Assembly (NCBI GenBank): GCA_021442155.1
Contig: CM038221.1
Coordinates: 47,687,648-47,751,647 of the forward strand
From: Cymbidium sinense
Lineage: Eukaryota; Streptophyta; Magnoliopsida; Asparagales; Orchidaceae
Direction: 5' to 3'
DNA: 64,000 bases
Below, piece by piece: positions 12,314-22,970 of the stretch (its first letter is position 1; every line of letters starts with the position of its first letter). A program made the position numbers and the translations under genes. The notes beneath the pieces are model-generated. The model was given only the letters and a program-made list of their open reading frames with translations, was not told where the DNA came from and did not search any database.

Positions 12314-13615
12314 CAAACATTCCAATGACACTATTTTCTTGACTAGTATCCCACTCACCATTTCAATTGGCCATTGTCCGATCGCCTAAAAGACTAGCCA
12401 AAGATCTTCAACAAGTAATTTGATCTAAATAAACATAATCTCAAATAAGTTGGCCCAAAAAAAAGTTAAGAGGAACCAAATTTGAAAACCGTTTACAATC
12501 TCGTGAAGAATGCTCTTATGGGTTGATTTGAGTAATGAGTCATAAAATACTGTGCCCCCGACTTAGATGCCCAACTAGAGTGTCCAAAGGTCGATTATCT
12601 ATAACTTGCATTAATATAACTCCCCTCAACACATCAGTGACATGTTGGAGAAATATTTTGCTTTCCGTCTTTAGGCCGTAGCTGGCATAACTCTGCAGGA
12701 AAAGAAGAGAACGATTATAGATTATAGCCTTTATCTAAACAAACAAGAATTGAATCATAATACCCAACATTCTTGTGGGTAACATACCCAATGCAAGCAT
12801 GAAATGTACAAATATGGGACATATAGCCCCGAACAGAGCGAATACTTCTCGGCCAGCAAGAACGCGAAGGCATCAATGTGTGCATCTGAGAGATATTGAT
12901 CTGTGAGCAACTCATCGATCTACCCTCGTGCAATAATGATATTCCCAGCCGTGAATACTGTATCACCCCTGCAAGTGATAAATATTTTAAAGTGAGCTTA
13001 ATTAAACTAATAAGTTATTTTATGTATGAAGGAGCTGATTGAAGATTGACTTGTCCTTGAATCGGGAGCATGACATGCCAATAAGATCGAGCATCGGCTT
13101 AGGCAAAATAGCTCTGGATGAGAACTCAACAACATGAAGTGCCTCTGATGGCTGCAAGGAAATTACTGATGTCGAAAGCATTATTTGGAAACTCTATTTT
13201 TGTCTATCGCAGTATACGTGGCTTTGCAGATGGAAATGATGCGTTTATGATGCTTATGTGCTCAGCCGCCCATATCTACAATAAATATTTTAAACAGTAA
13301 ACTTCAACGCATTAAATTACATATGCCTAGAGATATAGAACATACCATCAGAAGAGTGACAAAGCTACTCATGTAACCGGCTACCCTCTGGGCCTAAATC
13401 TTTGAAGTAATAACATCAAATTGGGAAACCAGAAAGTCCCAAATGGCCTCTGCCAAGTTGTATTCAACAAATTTATCTATGTCATCGGCATAGGCAATCA
13501 ATTCTGATGCCACTCTGTAATTGTGATATATAAAAAATAGATTTGAGCAGAACGTACAATGCACAAATCGTATGTGCAACGAGCCATCAATTCTCAAGTT
13601 AATTCTTGTAGTCAT
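12314..13615 (-). pseudogene. Ulp1/C48-type cysteine protease relic
   Basis: Read leftwards, fragments in several frames follow the order of plant transposon-borne Ulp1-like genes: LAEAIWDFLVSQFDVI (13394-13615), IWAAEHISIINASF near 13260, then VDELLTDQYLSDAHIDAF near 12890, then YISCLHW with the family's catalytic His (codons 12788-12796), a FYDSLLKSTHKSIL block near 12540 with the expected Asp, QWPIE near 12370, and a damaged Cys box at 12314-12338 where DCGMF has become frameshifted by a lost base. Ulp1 proteases remove SUMO-like tags; in MULEs such genes are passengers of unknown function. Stops and frameshifts make this copy inactive. Introns are likely but not fully resolved. Confidence 0.65.
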
Positions 13616-13989
13616 GATGAATCACGAGGGATTTCTACCATACGACCTTCTCCCCTCTATTTGGCATCCCTATCATCACTGCAACTTCATCGGGGGTGAA
13701 AGGAATGCATTGCCCACCCAACAAGAAAGCTTGCTTTTTTATGTCCCAGCAAGACATGATCGATGTAATGGCAACCGAGTCTTGCTTAATTCTGTGGAGT
13801 CTGATGAATTGATGGAGATGAAGCTTTAAAATGTGGCTTCATAAAGAAGTCTTTAATATTATCGAACACGCTTCTACAATGGTTGATCTCAAAGTTATCC
13901 TTTTCCGGACATAAGAACTTCAAAAGAAAAGTCGGTAATGAGTAATGATGCAAATCACCCATCAAAACCGAACAGAACCATTCAAAGCC
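13616..13989. other. MULE central region, right part
   Basis: Sequence between the protease relic and the right array. It may hold the upstream exons of the protease gene, but no motif was recognised. Confidence 0.35.
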
Positions 13990-16720
13990 TCCAAATGCTT
14001 CCATTGGGATGCTAAACATAATCAAAAGAAGTAGGCAAAATAAACCGAAAAGAAATTATAAATGATAAAAATTCTCCAAAGAGGTAGAGAGTATATACAA
14101 AATACCCACCGAATCGTCAAATAGCCTCCAAATGCTTCCATTGGACCCTAAACATAATCAAAAGAAGTAGGCAAAATAAACGGCAAAGAAGTCTTGTGCC
14201 TGTACCCTCCAAAGAGGTACAGAGAGTACATATACAAAATACCCACCAGAAACTAGCCAAACAGCCTCCAAATGCTTCCATTGGAATGCCCTAAACATAA
14301 TCAAAAGAAGTAGAAAAATAAACTGGAAAAAGAAGTCCTTAAATGCTCTGTACCCTCCAAAGAGGTACAAAGAGTACAGATACAAAATACCCACCAGAAA
14401 CCATCCAAACAACCATCAAATGCTTCCATTGGAATGCCCTAAACATAATCAAAGAAACAGCAAAATAAACTGGAAAAGGTCATAAATGATCTCCTCCAAA
14501 GAGGTACAGAGAGATGCAAAATACCCCCTAAACCATCCAAATAGCCTCCAAATGCTTCCATTGGAATGCCCTAAATATAATCAACTAGCAAAATAAACCA
14601 AAAGAAGTTTTAAATGCTCAGACCTCCAAAGAGGTAGAGAGTACATATGCAAAATACCCCAAATAAATCATCCAATCACCATCAAATTGCTTCCATTGGA
14701 ATGCCCTAAATATAATCTCAATAATTAGGCAAAATAAACTGGAAAAAAATGACATAAATGATCTGTACCCTCCAAAGAGGTATAGAGAGTACAAATATAA
14801 AATACTATCAAGAAACCATCCAAACAGCTTTCAAATTGCTTCCATTGTAATGTAATGAACATTATCTCTATAATCAGGCAAAATAAACTGGAAAAAAGAT
14901 TATAAATGATCTGTACCCTCAGGAGAGGTTCAGAGAGTACAGATGCAAAATATCCCCCCCAACCATCCAACCAGCTCCCAGATTACTTCCATTGTAATGT
15001 AATGGACATTATCTCAAGAAACAGGCAAAATAAACTGGAAAAAGAAGTCAAATGCCTGTACCTCCAAATAGTGAGACAGATACAAAAAAAAATAACTCAT
15101 CCAAACAAGAATCAAATTGCTTCCATTGGAATGCCCTAAATATAATCTCAATAATTAGGCAAAATAAAATGGAAAAGAACTTAAATGATCTGTACCTCCA
15201 AAGAGGCAGAGAGTACGATAAAAAAATACCCTTAAACCATCCAAATAGCCTCCAAATGCTTCAATTGGAATGCCCTAAACATAATCAAAAGAAGTAGGCA
15301 AAATAAACTGGTAAAAGAAGTCCATAAATGATATGTACCCTCCAAAGAGGTAGAGAGATTACATATACAAAATACTCACCAGAAATCATCCAAAAAGCCT
15401 CTAAATGCTTCCATTGGAATGCCCTAAACATAATCAAAAGAAGTAGGCAAAATAAACTGGCAAAAGAAGTTCATAAATGATCTGTACCCTCCAAAGATGT
15501 ACAGAGAGTACAGATGCAAAATACCCACCAGAAACCATCCAAAAAGCCTCCAAATGCTTCCATTGGAATGCCCTAAACATAATCAAAAGAAGTAGGCAAA
15601 ATAAACTGGCAAAAGAAGTCCATAAATGATCTGTACCCTCCAAAGAAGTACAGAGAGTACAGATGCAAAATACCCACCAAAACCATCCAAACAGCCTCCA
15701 AATGCTTCCATTGGAATGCCCTAAATATAATCCAAAGAAGTAGGCAAAATAAACTGGCAAAAGAAGTTTCTAAATGCTCTGTACCCTCCAAAGAGGTATA
15801 GAGAGTACAGATGCAAAATATTCCAAATAAACCATCCAAACAGCCATCAAATTGCTTCCATTGTAATACCCTAAATATAATCTCAATAATTAGGCAAAAT
15901 AAACTGGAAAAAAAATGACATAAATGATCTGTACCCTCCAAAGAGGTACAGAGAGTACAGATGTAAAATACCCCAAAACCATCCAAACAGCTTTCAAATT
16001 GCTTCCATTGTAATGTAATGAACATTATCTCTAGAATCAGGCAAAATAAACTGGAAAAAGGCTATAAATGATATGTACCCTTAGGAGAGGTACAGACAGT
16101 ACAGATGCAAAATACCCCCCGCCCAACCATCCAAGCAGCTCCCAGATTGCTTCCATTATAATGTAATGGACATTATCTCAAGAAATATGCAAAATAAATT
16201 GAAAAAAGAACTCCCTAAATGCTTTGTTCCCTCCAAAGAGGTACAGAGAGTACAGATGTAAAATACCCCCCAAAGCAACTCCCACATTGCTTTCATTGTA
16301 ATGTAATGAATATTATCTCAAGAAACGCATAAAAATAAAATGGAAAAGAAGTCTAAATGCTGTACCTCCAAAGAGGTACAGAGAGTACATATGCAAAATA
16401 TCCCAAATAAACCATCCAAACAGCCTTCATATTGCTTCCATTGGAATGCCCTAAATATAATCTCAAGAAGAAGACAAGATAAACTGAAAAAGTAGGCCCT
16501 AAATGATCTGTACCCTCAAGAGAGGTACAGAGAGTACAAATGCCAAAAAAACTCATGAAACCATCCAAACAGCCTCCAAATTGCTTACATTTGAATGTAA
16601 TGAACATAATCTCAAGAAACAGGCTAAAAAAACTAAAAAAAGTCCTAAATGCTATGTACCCTCGAGAGAGGTACAGAGAGTACAGATACAAAATAACATA
16701 TAAAAATAACCAATCTTTCA
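13990..16720 (-). repeat. Right tandem array of the MULE, inverted to the left array
   Basis: About 20 units, the reverse complement of those at 8608-11280: TCCAAATGCTTCCATTGGAA, then CCCTAAACATAATC, AGGCAAAATAAACTGG, and CTGTACCCTCCAAAGAGG. Units here are better preserved than in the left arm. Both TTTGGAGG and TTTGATGG subfamilies occur. Long open frames on the minus strand (such as 15573-16025) come from the repetition and are not annotated as genes. Confidence 0.9.
15927..15963. promoter_or_regulatory. Palindromic motif in array units (example)
   Basis: CTGTACC, nine bases, GGTACAG, and slightly further out ATCTGTAC with GTACAGAT. The hairpin-like block recurs in most units of both arms. 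It resembles the subterminal transposase-binding motifs of other DNA transposons; that role is inference. Confidence 0.45.
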
Positions 16721-16986
16721 CTGGACAGTGAGAAGAATAGAGTAAACCCTAAATTCATTCAAGTTCGGAATGCATGTGTAAATACCTCATGTAGTCACCT
16801 ACAATACCTCAATTTTTGATTTGCTATATCATCTAAGACGCGGCGTCGATCGAGAACGAGAGCTGGCCGAGAAAAATCCTTCATCGAAAGAAAGCACTAA
16901 ACTATTTTGTGGTGAGGAATGTCGAACGACAGTATCATCTCGTTCTTCTTCTCCCGCTTTTTGAATGACACGGGCCGGGTCGGGCT

Positions 16987-17139
16987 AGGGAAGTGTAAAC
17001 GACGTCGTGAATACGCCATCCCTTTACAGCGCCGTCCGTTATGTTACTGCTCCGTTAACCGCTAAAATGGGGAAAAAATACGGACACGCTGTCGTTATGG
17101 ATTGAGACGAAGCTACGCGGGACCGGAATGTGTTTTCTC
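16987..17139 (-). repeat. Right terminal inverted repeat of the MULE
   Basis: Reverse strand begins GAGAAAACACATTCC at 17139 and is collinear with 8210-8345. It is more GC-rich than the left end, which may have decayed by C-to-T change. Confidence 0.75.
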
Positions 17140-17148
17140 TTTAATATG
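17140..17148. repeat. MULE target-site duplication, right copy
   Basis: TTTAATATG, identical to 8201-8209. Confidence 0.85.
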
Positions 17149-17900
17149 GGGGCAGGATGGACAAGATTTACTGAGCTAAGAGTTTGACTTTGAGTTTTCT
17201 TATTCTTTCTATTTCTTTCTATTTAGAAGGACGGTATATGTTGACCCATTCCCCTCCTCAACTAAAAGCACGACACGCTTCCTCTCTTCCCCTTTCTTTC
17301 ATTTGTTTTCTTAAAATTGAACATTCCCTCGTTAAATCTCCGTGATTCTCAACAAGTATTCCTCCCCTTTTCATTCGTTTCCTTAAATCAAGTAGCAACC
17401 GTGATTCGCTCTTCTCCATTTGACACTCTCGTTTTTTCTGATTGAACGAATTTAAGCTCCTCCCCTCACATTTCCTTAGATCAAGGCTCCATCCAATGAA
17501 ACCCCAATCTCCTCTCTTGTTCACATGTTTTTTTTCTTTTACCCTTCATTTCACATGTAAGCGATCTGCAGTTAATGAGAAACTCATCTCAACTATAGGC
17601 TCTTCGTCTGACTCCCTCAATCAGACACACAAGGGCATTCATTTCTCCTTCCTCGTTCGTCCTCCAAAAAGTCGTAAACCCTCCAATCTTCTCCCAATCG
17701 AAGGTCGAACAATCATCTTTCGGCCCCCCTTTCGCGATACCGAGCCTCACATCAATCGAACTCATACGATCCCATCCGATCAGAAATCCCTTCCTTCTCC
17801 ATTCAAACTCCATTCATCTTGTTTCTCGTTCCCACCCTTCTTCGTGACCTCTACTTCTAAATCCCAAGCCGACAAGCAGTGTTTGTGTGTCTTTATATGA
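17149..17900. other. Pyrimidine-rich region, no gene recognised
   Basis: C/T-rich on the plus strand with imperfect short repeats of a TCCTTAAATCAAG-like phrase. A 152-codon plus frame (17442-17900) and an 88-codon minus frame (17258-17524) overlap; neither has a recognisable domain. The CT-rich composition resembles a plant 5' leader, but no linked coding exon was found. Confidence 0.35.
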
Positions 17901-18340
17901 AGGTCTCGTTATGCTCATTAGGACGTGACGAGATAAAAATCGATTGTGGTGTCATAAGACACCACTCGCTACGCTCATTAGGGCGTTCCAAGTAAGCAAA
18001 AAAAAATTGTTAGATGCAGCCCCTTATGTCGAAATGCTGCCGAAATTTTGACTAAACCTAGGACTTAAAAAAAGGGAGAAGAATATTTGCATATATATTT
18101 ATTTTTATGCAGGTGATTAAAGGCCTTGTTATTCTCATCAGGGCATAACGTGATTGAAATTCTAGAGGTGCTTCAAAACACCAACCATCACTCATTAAGG
18201 TGTGACGGTAAGCTAAAATAGTTTCGATGTAGCTATGGAGATGACAAATACTCAAATGCCAAAATTTGATTGAAATTTGGGACTTAAATAAATTTAAATG
18301 GAAATCATCTAAACTCAAAGTAAATAAAAACAGATATATG
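17901..18340. repeat. Direct tandem duplication, ~219 bp period
   Basis: Two diverged copies starting at 17901 and 18120. Each opens AGG.CT.GTTAT.CTCAT.AGG, has a block of ACACCA with CTCATTA.GG, and closes with AAATTTGATT/AAATTTTGACT followed by GACTTAAA. Class unknown. Confidence 0.65.
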
Positions 18341-19375
18341 AATATGAAAATAAATATTAAATCAAAAGAAGAAAATGAAGAGTGCTCACAAAAAAATTAA
18401 GCAAGTTGAAAGTTCACCGAAGCTTTGAGCCATAATCCTTCTCCATCTTTTTCAAGTCCTCTAAACTCAAGCAAATGATATGAAATGCAAGAATTCTCTC
18501 ATTAGCCTCATTTATAGAAATGGAAATAATCAATGTGAGACCCATTCTTGCTAAAACTTAATTCTATGGTATAAACTGAGCTCGCTTTCTTTCAAATTCC
18601 TCAAAATTAAACAAGCCTTAAATTGAAATTTGGGAAGGCTAATACTAAACTCACAAGAGACTCATGATAAATTCAAAGTCCAATTACTAAATAAATATGA
18701 AACTTAATATGAAGTTAAAGATGAATTCATATTGGATTTGAAGTCTTTTTATGTGAACAAATCATATTTGATGTCAAATGAAGTCAGAACCTCAATTAAA
18801 TATAAAATAACAAATGATTGATGACAAACTTAATGGTCCATTATAAATTGAGGAGTATAAAATTTGATAGCTTTCTTATAAGCACAAATCCAATTAGGTA
18901 ACTCATGATCATTCATGAATGTGGCCTTTAAAAGGATCATTTGGATCTTGTATTTGAAGTTAGATTTAAATCACTTGAGAATTATGACATATCTAAGTGC
19001 TTAGCTCCAAAATAAATGGTATTCGAATAAAATTCATATAAGGATTTACAATGGAATTAACTAGCTTGTCAATGACTATATACAAATTCTTTCAATAGTT
19101 ACTCAAGTTACACTACTTTGAATCGAAAATATCTAGTTGAAATCTACACCATCGAATCTGCAACTCTTCGTACAAGCAGACAAAAGGCGATACTAAATTA
19201 AATGTTATACTAATTATGGAGCTTCCTTCAACGCCATCGGATTCGACACATCATACAAGCGAACAGAAGACATTAATTAAGGCTTCAATTGAACCATTGC
19301 ATATATTGAGAAGTAGGATTAAAACTCATATTTAATATCTTAAAATTATGCAAGCATTCTTAAATATACCCTGCA
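18341..19375. other. AT-rich intergenic DNA, nothing recognised
   Basis: No open frames of note, no matches seen to other parts of the window except weak similarity of the last ~40 bp (TAAGAATGCTTGCA on the reverse strand) to sequence just right of the L1 copy ending at 50043. Confidence 0.4.
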
Positions 19376-20615
19376 TGGGCCCCAACACTATGATAAATGC
19401 TTAAATTTAGTATCTGAGGATGCTGCACGGGTTACTTCTCGATTTGGTCTTAGGACTGAGTCCGGGTTAACAAAACCTAAAAATTCAATTATTATAAGAA
19501 TTTCAATTTATTAAAACATCCGAGAAGCTAATTTTGTCATATGATAGTAGATCTGATCTTCTATTATTAAACTAATAGAGTCGACAGGATCTAGAACAAT
19601 AAATTAAATGATCAAATAATACATCTACTCCAATGATGGCTGTGTTGAATGGTGATTTCAACCGGAGGGGATACTTCAATCAAAATATGATTCTAATTTT
19701 AAATCAAATTAACTCAAATTAAATATCATTCTAAATATAAAATATAAAATGTCATTAAGTGTTAAATTCTTAAATGAAATTTAATCTTTAAAAACTTAAA
19801 GCAAAATCTAATCCAATCCACCTTCCGCAATAGTTTATTGAATGTGACAAATTAAAAAAATTTCTAGCTCATAAATGTGTCAATGTCAAATCAAGTGTTT
19901 TACTATTCTCACTCTCAATCAATCTTACGCCGATGGACGTGCTCTAACTGGCTAAGAGCTCCACATATTATGCACGATCGAAGTCCGACGGCGGTTGTCA
20001 AATAGCACCATTATATTATGATCACGACTGCAACCCGTATGCTCTCCAATGACTCTGCCCTTTGAGTTGTGAATCATAGGGTACACCTGATAGGGCAAAA
20101 AACCCTCTGTCAGCTAAGATAAACTTAAGATTGTCTCCTTAAACAAACAACACCCAAAGTCTACAAGGATTTGACGACGCAAACCCATGGTAGCCGATAA
20201 GGATCCTTGGGTTAAATACTACCTCCTCGACTAAGTAGACTAGACAAAATGACATAGAACCATGGGATCTAGATCGGGCATGCCATCATTCCCCCAACCA
20301 TCCGCTTTAATCTAAAATGATAAATTTCATAATCTTAAATTTTAAATTCCACATGCTGCTACTATATGATGCATTTAACAATCTAACGAGTAGCCTTAAT
20401 TGAAAGTTCTGTCTCAATATTGGGAGAGATAATTAACTATAGATGCTTGTGCCTATAGGAAACATGGAACCATATCTAAAGTCCTCGCAAAATGAGGGTG
20501 AAATCTCTAGGTAGTACTTTATCTACTATTTCATCTACCTTCTGAAAATTACACCGACACTTAAATCATACTCTCTTCAATGTGAGAGGTCGGTGGTGAA
20601 TTTTTGGAGCCCACA
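19376..20615 (+). repeat. Dispersed repeat family L1, copy 2 (complete)
   Basis: Starts TGGGCCCCAACACTATG and ends GGAGCCCACA; about 1,240 bp. Collinear with copy 1 and with the reverse strand of copy 3. TG...CA ends and length are LTR-like. No 5-bp target duplication and no primer binding site were found, so solo LTR is only the most likely reading. Confidence 0.7.
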
Positions 20616-21834
20616 ACATAATACATTTTGTAGTTTATCAAATTATATGTGTAACATCTAAACTCTTATCTTTTTAGATATCAAACACTTTAGCCAACAT
20701 AAATTTTATGATTTTCTTCACTTTTTATAACTTTTTAGGAGGTCATCTATTGGTTAACTTTAAATTTCTTGATGAAACTTTAATCATTACAATAATGGTG
20801 TTTTCATGTTTAGGAGTTTTGCTTTAGTTTAAAATATCTTAAACATCAATGTGTCTTTTAGTGCAATAATTGGAAGATAATATGAAACTATAAAGTTAAG
20901 CATGTTTATGTAGGACCATTGCTATGATGGTAGTTTATTTGAAGTTACACCAACGGTAAAAAATTTTGAGGCATGTGTTAGAAAAGAGTATGTCTATAAT
21001 GAGCCATAAAATAACTAAAATAGAGGTCAAAGATTGTGAAGCATAACACAAAATATATATGATTTATCTAGGTTGAATATTCTACTAAATTTTAAAGAAA
21101 GTACAAAAATGATTACACTTCATATAAAGTTAATGATATGAAAAAAAATATCACTTTATCTAAGTGAGAGAAAATGCAATCACCTATTACAAATCTAGGA
21201 GATAGATATGAAGAAGATATTTCTATTGCTCTAGTTACTTTATTCCCCTTTATTACAAGAATTCAAATGAATTAGAAGACATAATAATCATATTTAAGAC
21301 TTTGTGAAGGCCTCCACAGGATTTTGTGGTAGCCATTGATCTTAAAAAATTAAATTCAAATCTTATCTGAAATAATTAATGAAATTAAACTCCATACTTA
21401 ACATTCTCTCATTTGGAGCTCGAATTCTGATGCAATAAATAGGACTATCAAAATAGTTCATTGTTTGCAAATTATTCATATATATCTCATTAAGAAGCTT
21501 ATGTCAATTCAGCTATTAAGCAGAACATAAATAGATATTTTGAGCTCATTTTTTAAACAAGCTAAACACAAATAGATCTTCATTCAATTTTGTTTCGCTT
21601 GGTATTGACTTGAAATAAATAAATGATAAAATAAAATAAATAACAAAGATGAGGAAATCCTTACAAAAACATGCATTAACTTTTCTTTTATTTAGGCAAA
21701 GTTTAAACATAATAACAAGAAGAATTAGAAATATAATAATGGTATATCTTTTTATTTTTGTCTCACATCATTTAGATTGTTAACTTAACACTATAAAGTT
21801 TAGCTATATAGCCTTGCAGCTTATATGGAGTATA
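20616..21834. other. AT-rich intergenic DNA, nothing recognised
   Basis: No gene, tandem repeat or transposon end is visible in this stretch. Confidence 0.4.
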
Positions 21835-22800
21835 TGTCGAGACTCGAGAATTCACAGGTTATTGCAGTTGGCTTTCAGGACAGAAAAATTTAATGTACTT
21901 TTTAAATGTCTAATGATATTAATATGATATTTGGACTCTTGTTAATATAATGCTTTTTAAAAGTCTAATGATATCACAGATATATCTCTCCAAAATTTAT
22001 TAATTAAACACAAATCTCAAGTTAAAACATGCATACAATAAAATTAATCGACTCAGTAAGATGAGTCCAACAACACTGGAATCAGGTCAAATTGAGCCCA
22101 AATGAGCTCGAATCAAGCCCAAAAGTTATACATGAAAATTTCAAAATGTTAACTAGATGATTAAATGACTTCCAATTTGATGTGCTTATAGTCAAATCGA
22201 GTGGCTCGATGAGACAAATTCAACAAGTCTAAGATCACTTGGATTGAATGTCATTTGAATGATCAAATCACCAAAAAACTATTTATAATCAAATGAATCA
22301 ATAAGAACCGTCCAATGAAGTGTTTTGATATTTTGGCTACAATGATCAAAATACCCCTATAAGAATCCTATAAATAGGACCCCATTCTTGTCATGAGGAG
22401 GGGAAAGGAGTTAGAAGAGAACTTGAGAGAAATCCAGAGAGAAGTTCGTATCACTACCGATTACGCTATTGTCATCGCTAACTGCAACCAACAATCGTTA
22501 CAACTCAACTACTGCTACATAGTTGTTGTAACCTGATTATAGAGTTTCCATTATCATGATTTCTTACATACAGTTTTTGTAATCCCGTTATCGGGAAGAT
22601 TCAAACTTTGTACTTCAAAGTTGATATATAGTTGAGCATTTTTATTGGGTTAGGCCCATAATTTTTTCTCTTCTTTTTGTGGTTTTTCAAGTAAAAATTA
22701 TGGAGTTTCTTATTTCAACTATATGTGTGTGCTGGATTTCTATACAAGCTAAGACGTAAAGTTTTATTTTACCACTACTGGTTTTCTAGCATGCAATAGT
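21835..22800 (+). mobile_element. LTR of an L2-family retroelement
   Basis: The part from about 22020 matches the solo copy at 3520-4247. It holds a TATA box (22369-22376), and ends a few bases before a primer binding site, as expected for a 5' LTR on the plus strand. The left end is uncertain; TGTCGAG near 21835 is a candidate start. Confidence 0.6.
22369..22376 (+). promoter_or_regulatory. TATA box of L2 LTR
   Basis: TATAAATA followed by GGACCCC; same position as in the solo copy at 3777-3784. Confidence 0.5.
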
Positions 22801-22818
22801 TTGGCATCGTCTGTGGGA
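22801..22818 (+). other. Primer binding site of the L2 retroelement
   Basis: TTGGCATCGTCTGTGGGA differs by one or two bases from the TTGGCGCCGTCTGTGGGA common just inside the 5' LTR of plant Ty3/gypsy elements. It fixes the LTR boundary and shows this element reads rightwards. Confidence 0.7.
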
Positions 22819-22840
22819 AATATATTTTAACATCTTTATA

Positions 22841-22970
22841 ATGGTTGACAATCTAACTTTATATTCAGAGCAGTGACATCTATATGGTGGAGAAAATCTT
22901 ACTCTAGAAGAACACATAAGAAGAATGAAGATTCATCAAACTCTGATCCTTTAGCTTTTATTGAAAACTA
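22841..22970 (+). pseudogene. Broken start of the L2 retroelement Gag
   Basis: An ATG 22 bp after the primer binding site opens a frame that ends at a TGA after 11 codons (22874). The same frame then reads GGENLTLEEHIRRMKIH before another stop. The remainder is lost where LTR-family copy A begins, so only the leader and first ~35 codons survive. Identification as Gag rests on position, not on a domain. Confidence 0.4.

Larger units (their letters stand above)
8210..17139. mobile_element. Mutator-like element (MULE) with inverted tandem arrays and a C48 protease relic
   Basis: An 8,930-bp element with a perfect 9-bp direct duplication outside it, the length typical of Mutator insertions. The ends are inverted: left GAGAAAATATGTC, right (reverse strand) GAGAAAACACATTCC. 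Similarity continues inward for ~150 bp with gaps, including CAATCCAT, ATTTTTTCC, ATAACGGAC and a perfect 14-mer CGTTTACACTTCCC (8331-8344 and 16988-17001). Inside are two tandem arrays in opposite orientation and a central region with a broken Ulp1-like protease gene on the minus strand. No MURA-type transposase is recognised, so it is probably non-autonomous. Ulp1-carrying MULEs (Kaonashi/KI type) are a known plant class; the long minisatellite arms are the unusual part. Confidence 0.85.

Noticed and set aside
8717..16731. More than a dozen short open frames within the two arrays
   Set aside because: They recur because the units recur, on both arms and several frames, with no known domain; kept only as a low-interest finding.
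8210..17139. CACTA or Foldback element as the class of the array-armed transposon
   Set aside because: No CACTA terminus and no 3-bp duplication; the perfect 9-bp duplication and inverted ends fit Mutator-like elements better.
17442..17900. 152-codon plus frame as a gene
   Set aside because: No domain, CT-rich composition, and overlapping minus-strand frame; could be a leader, but evidence is too weak to call a CDS.
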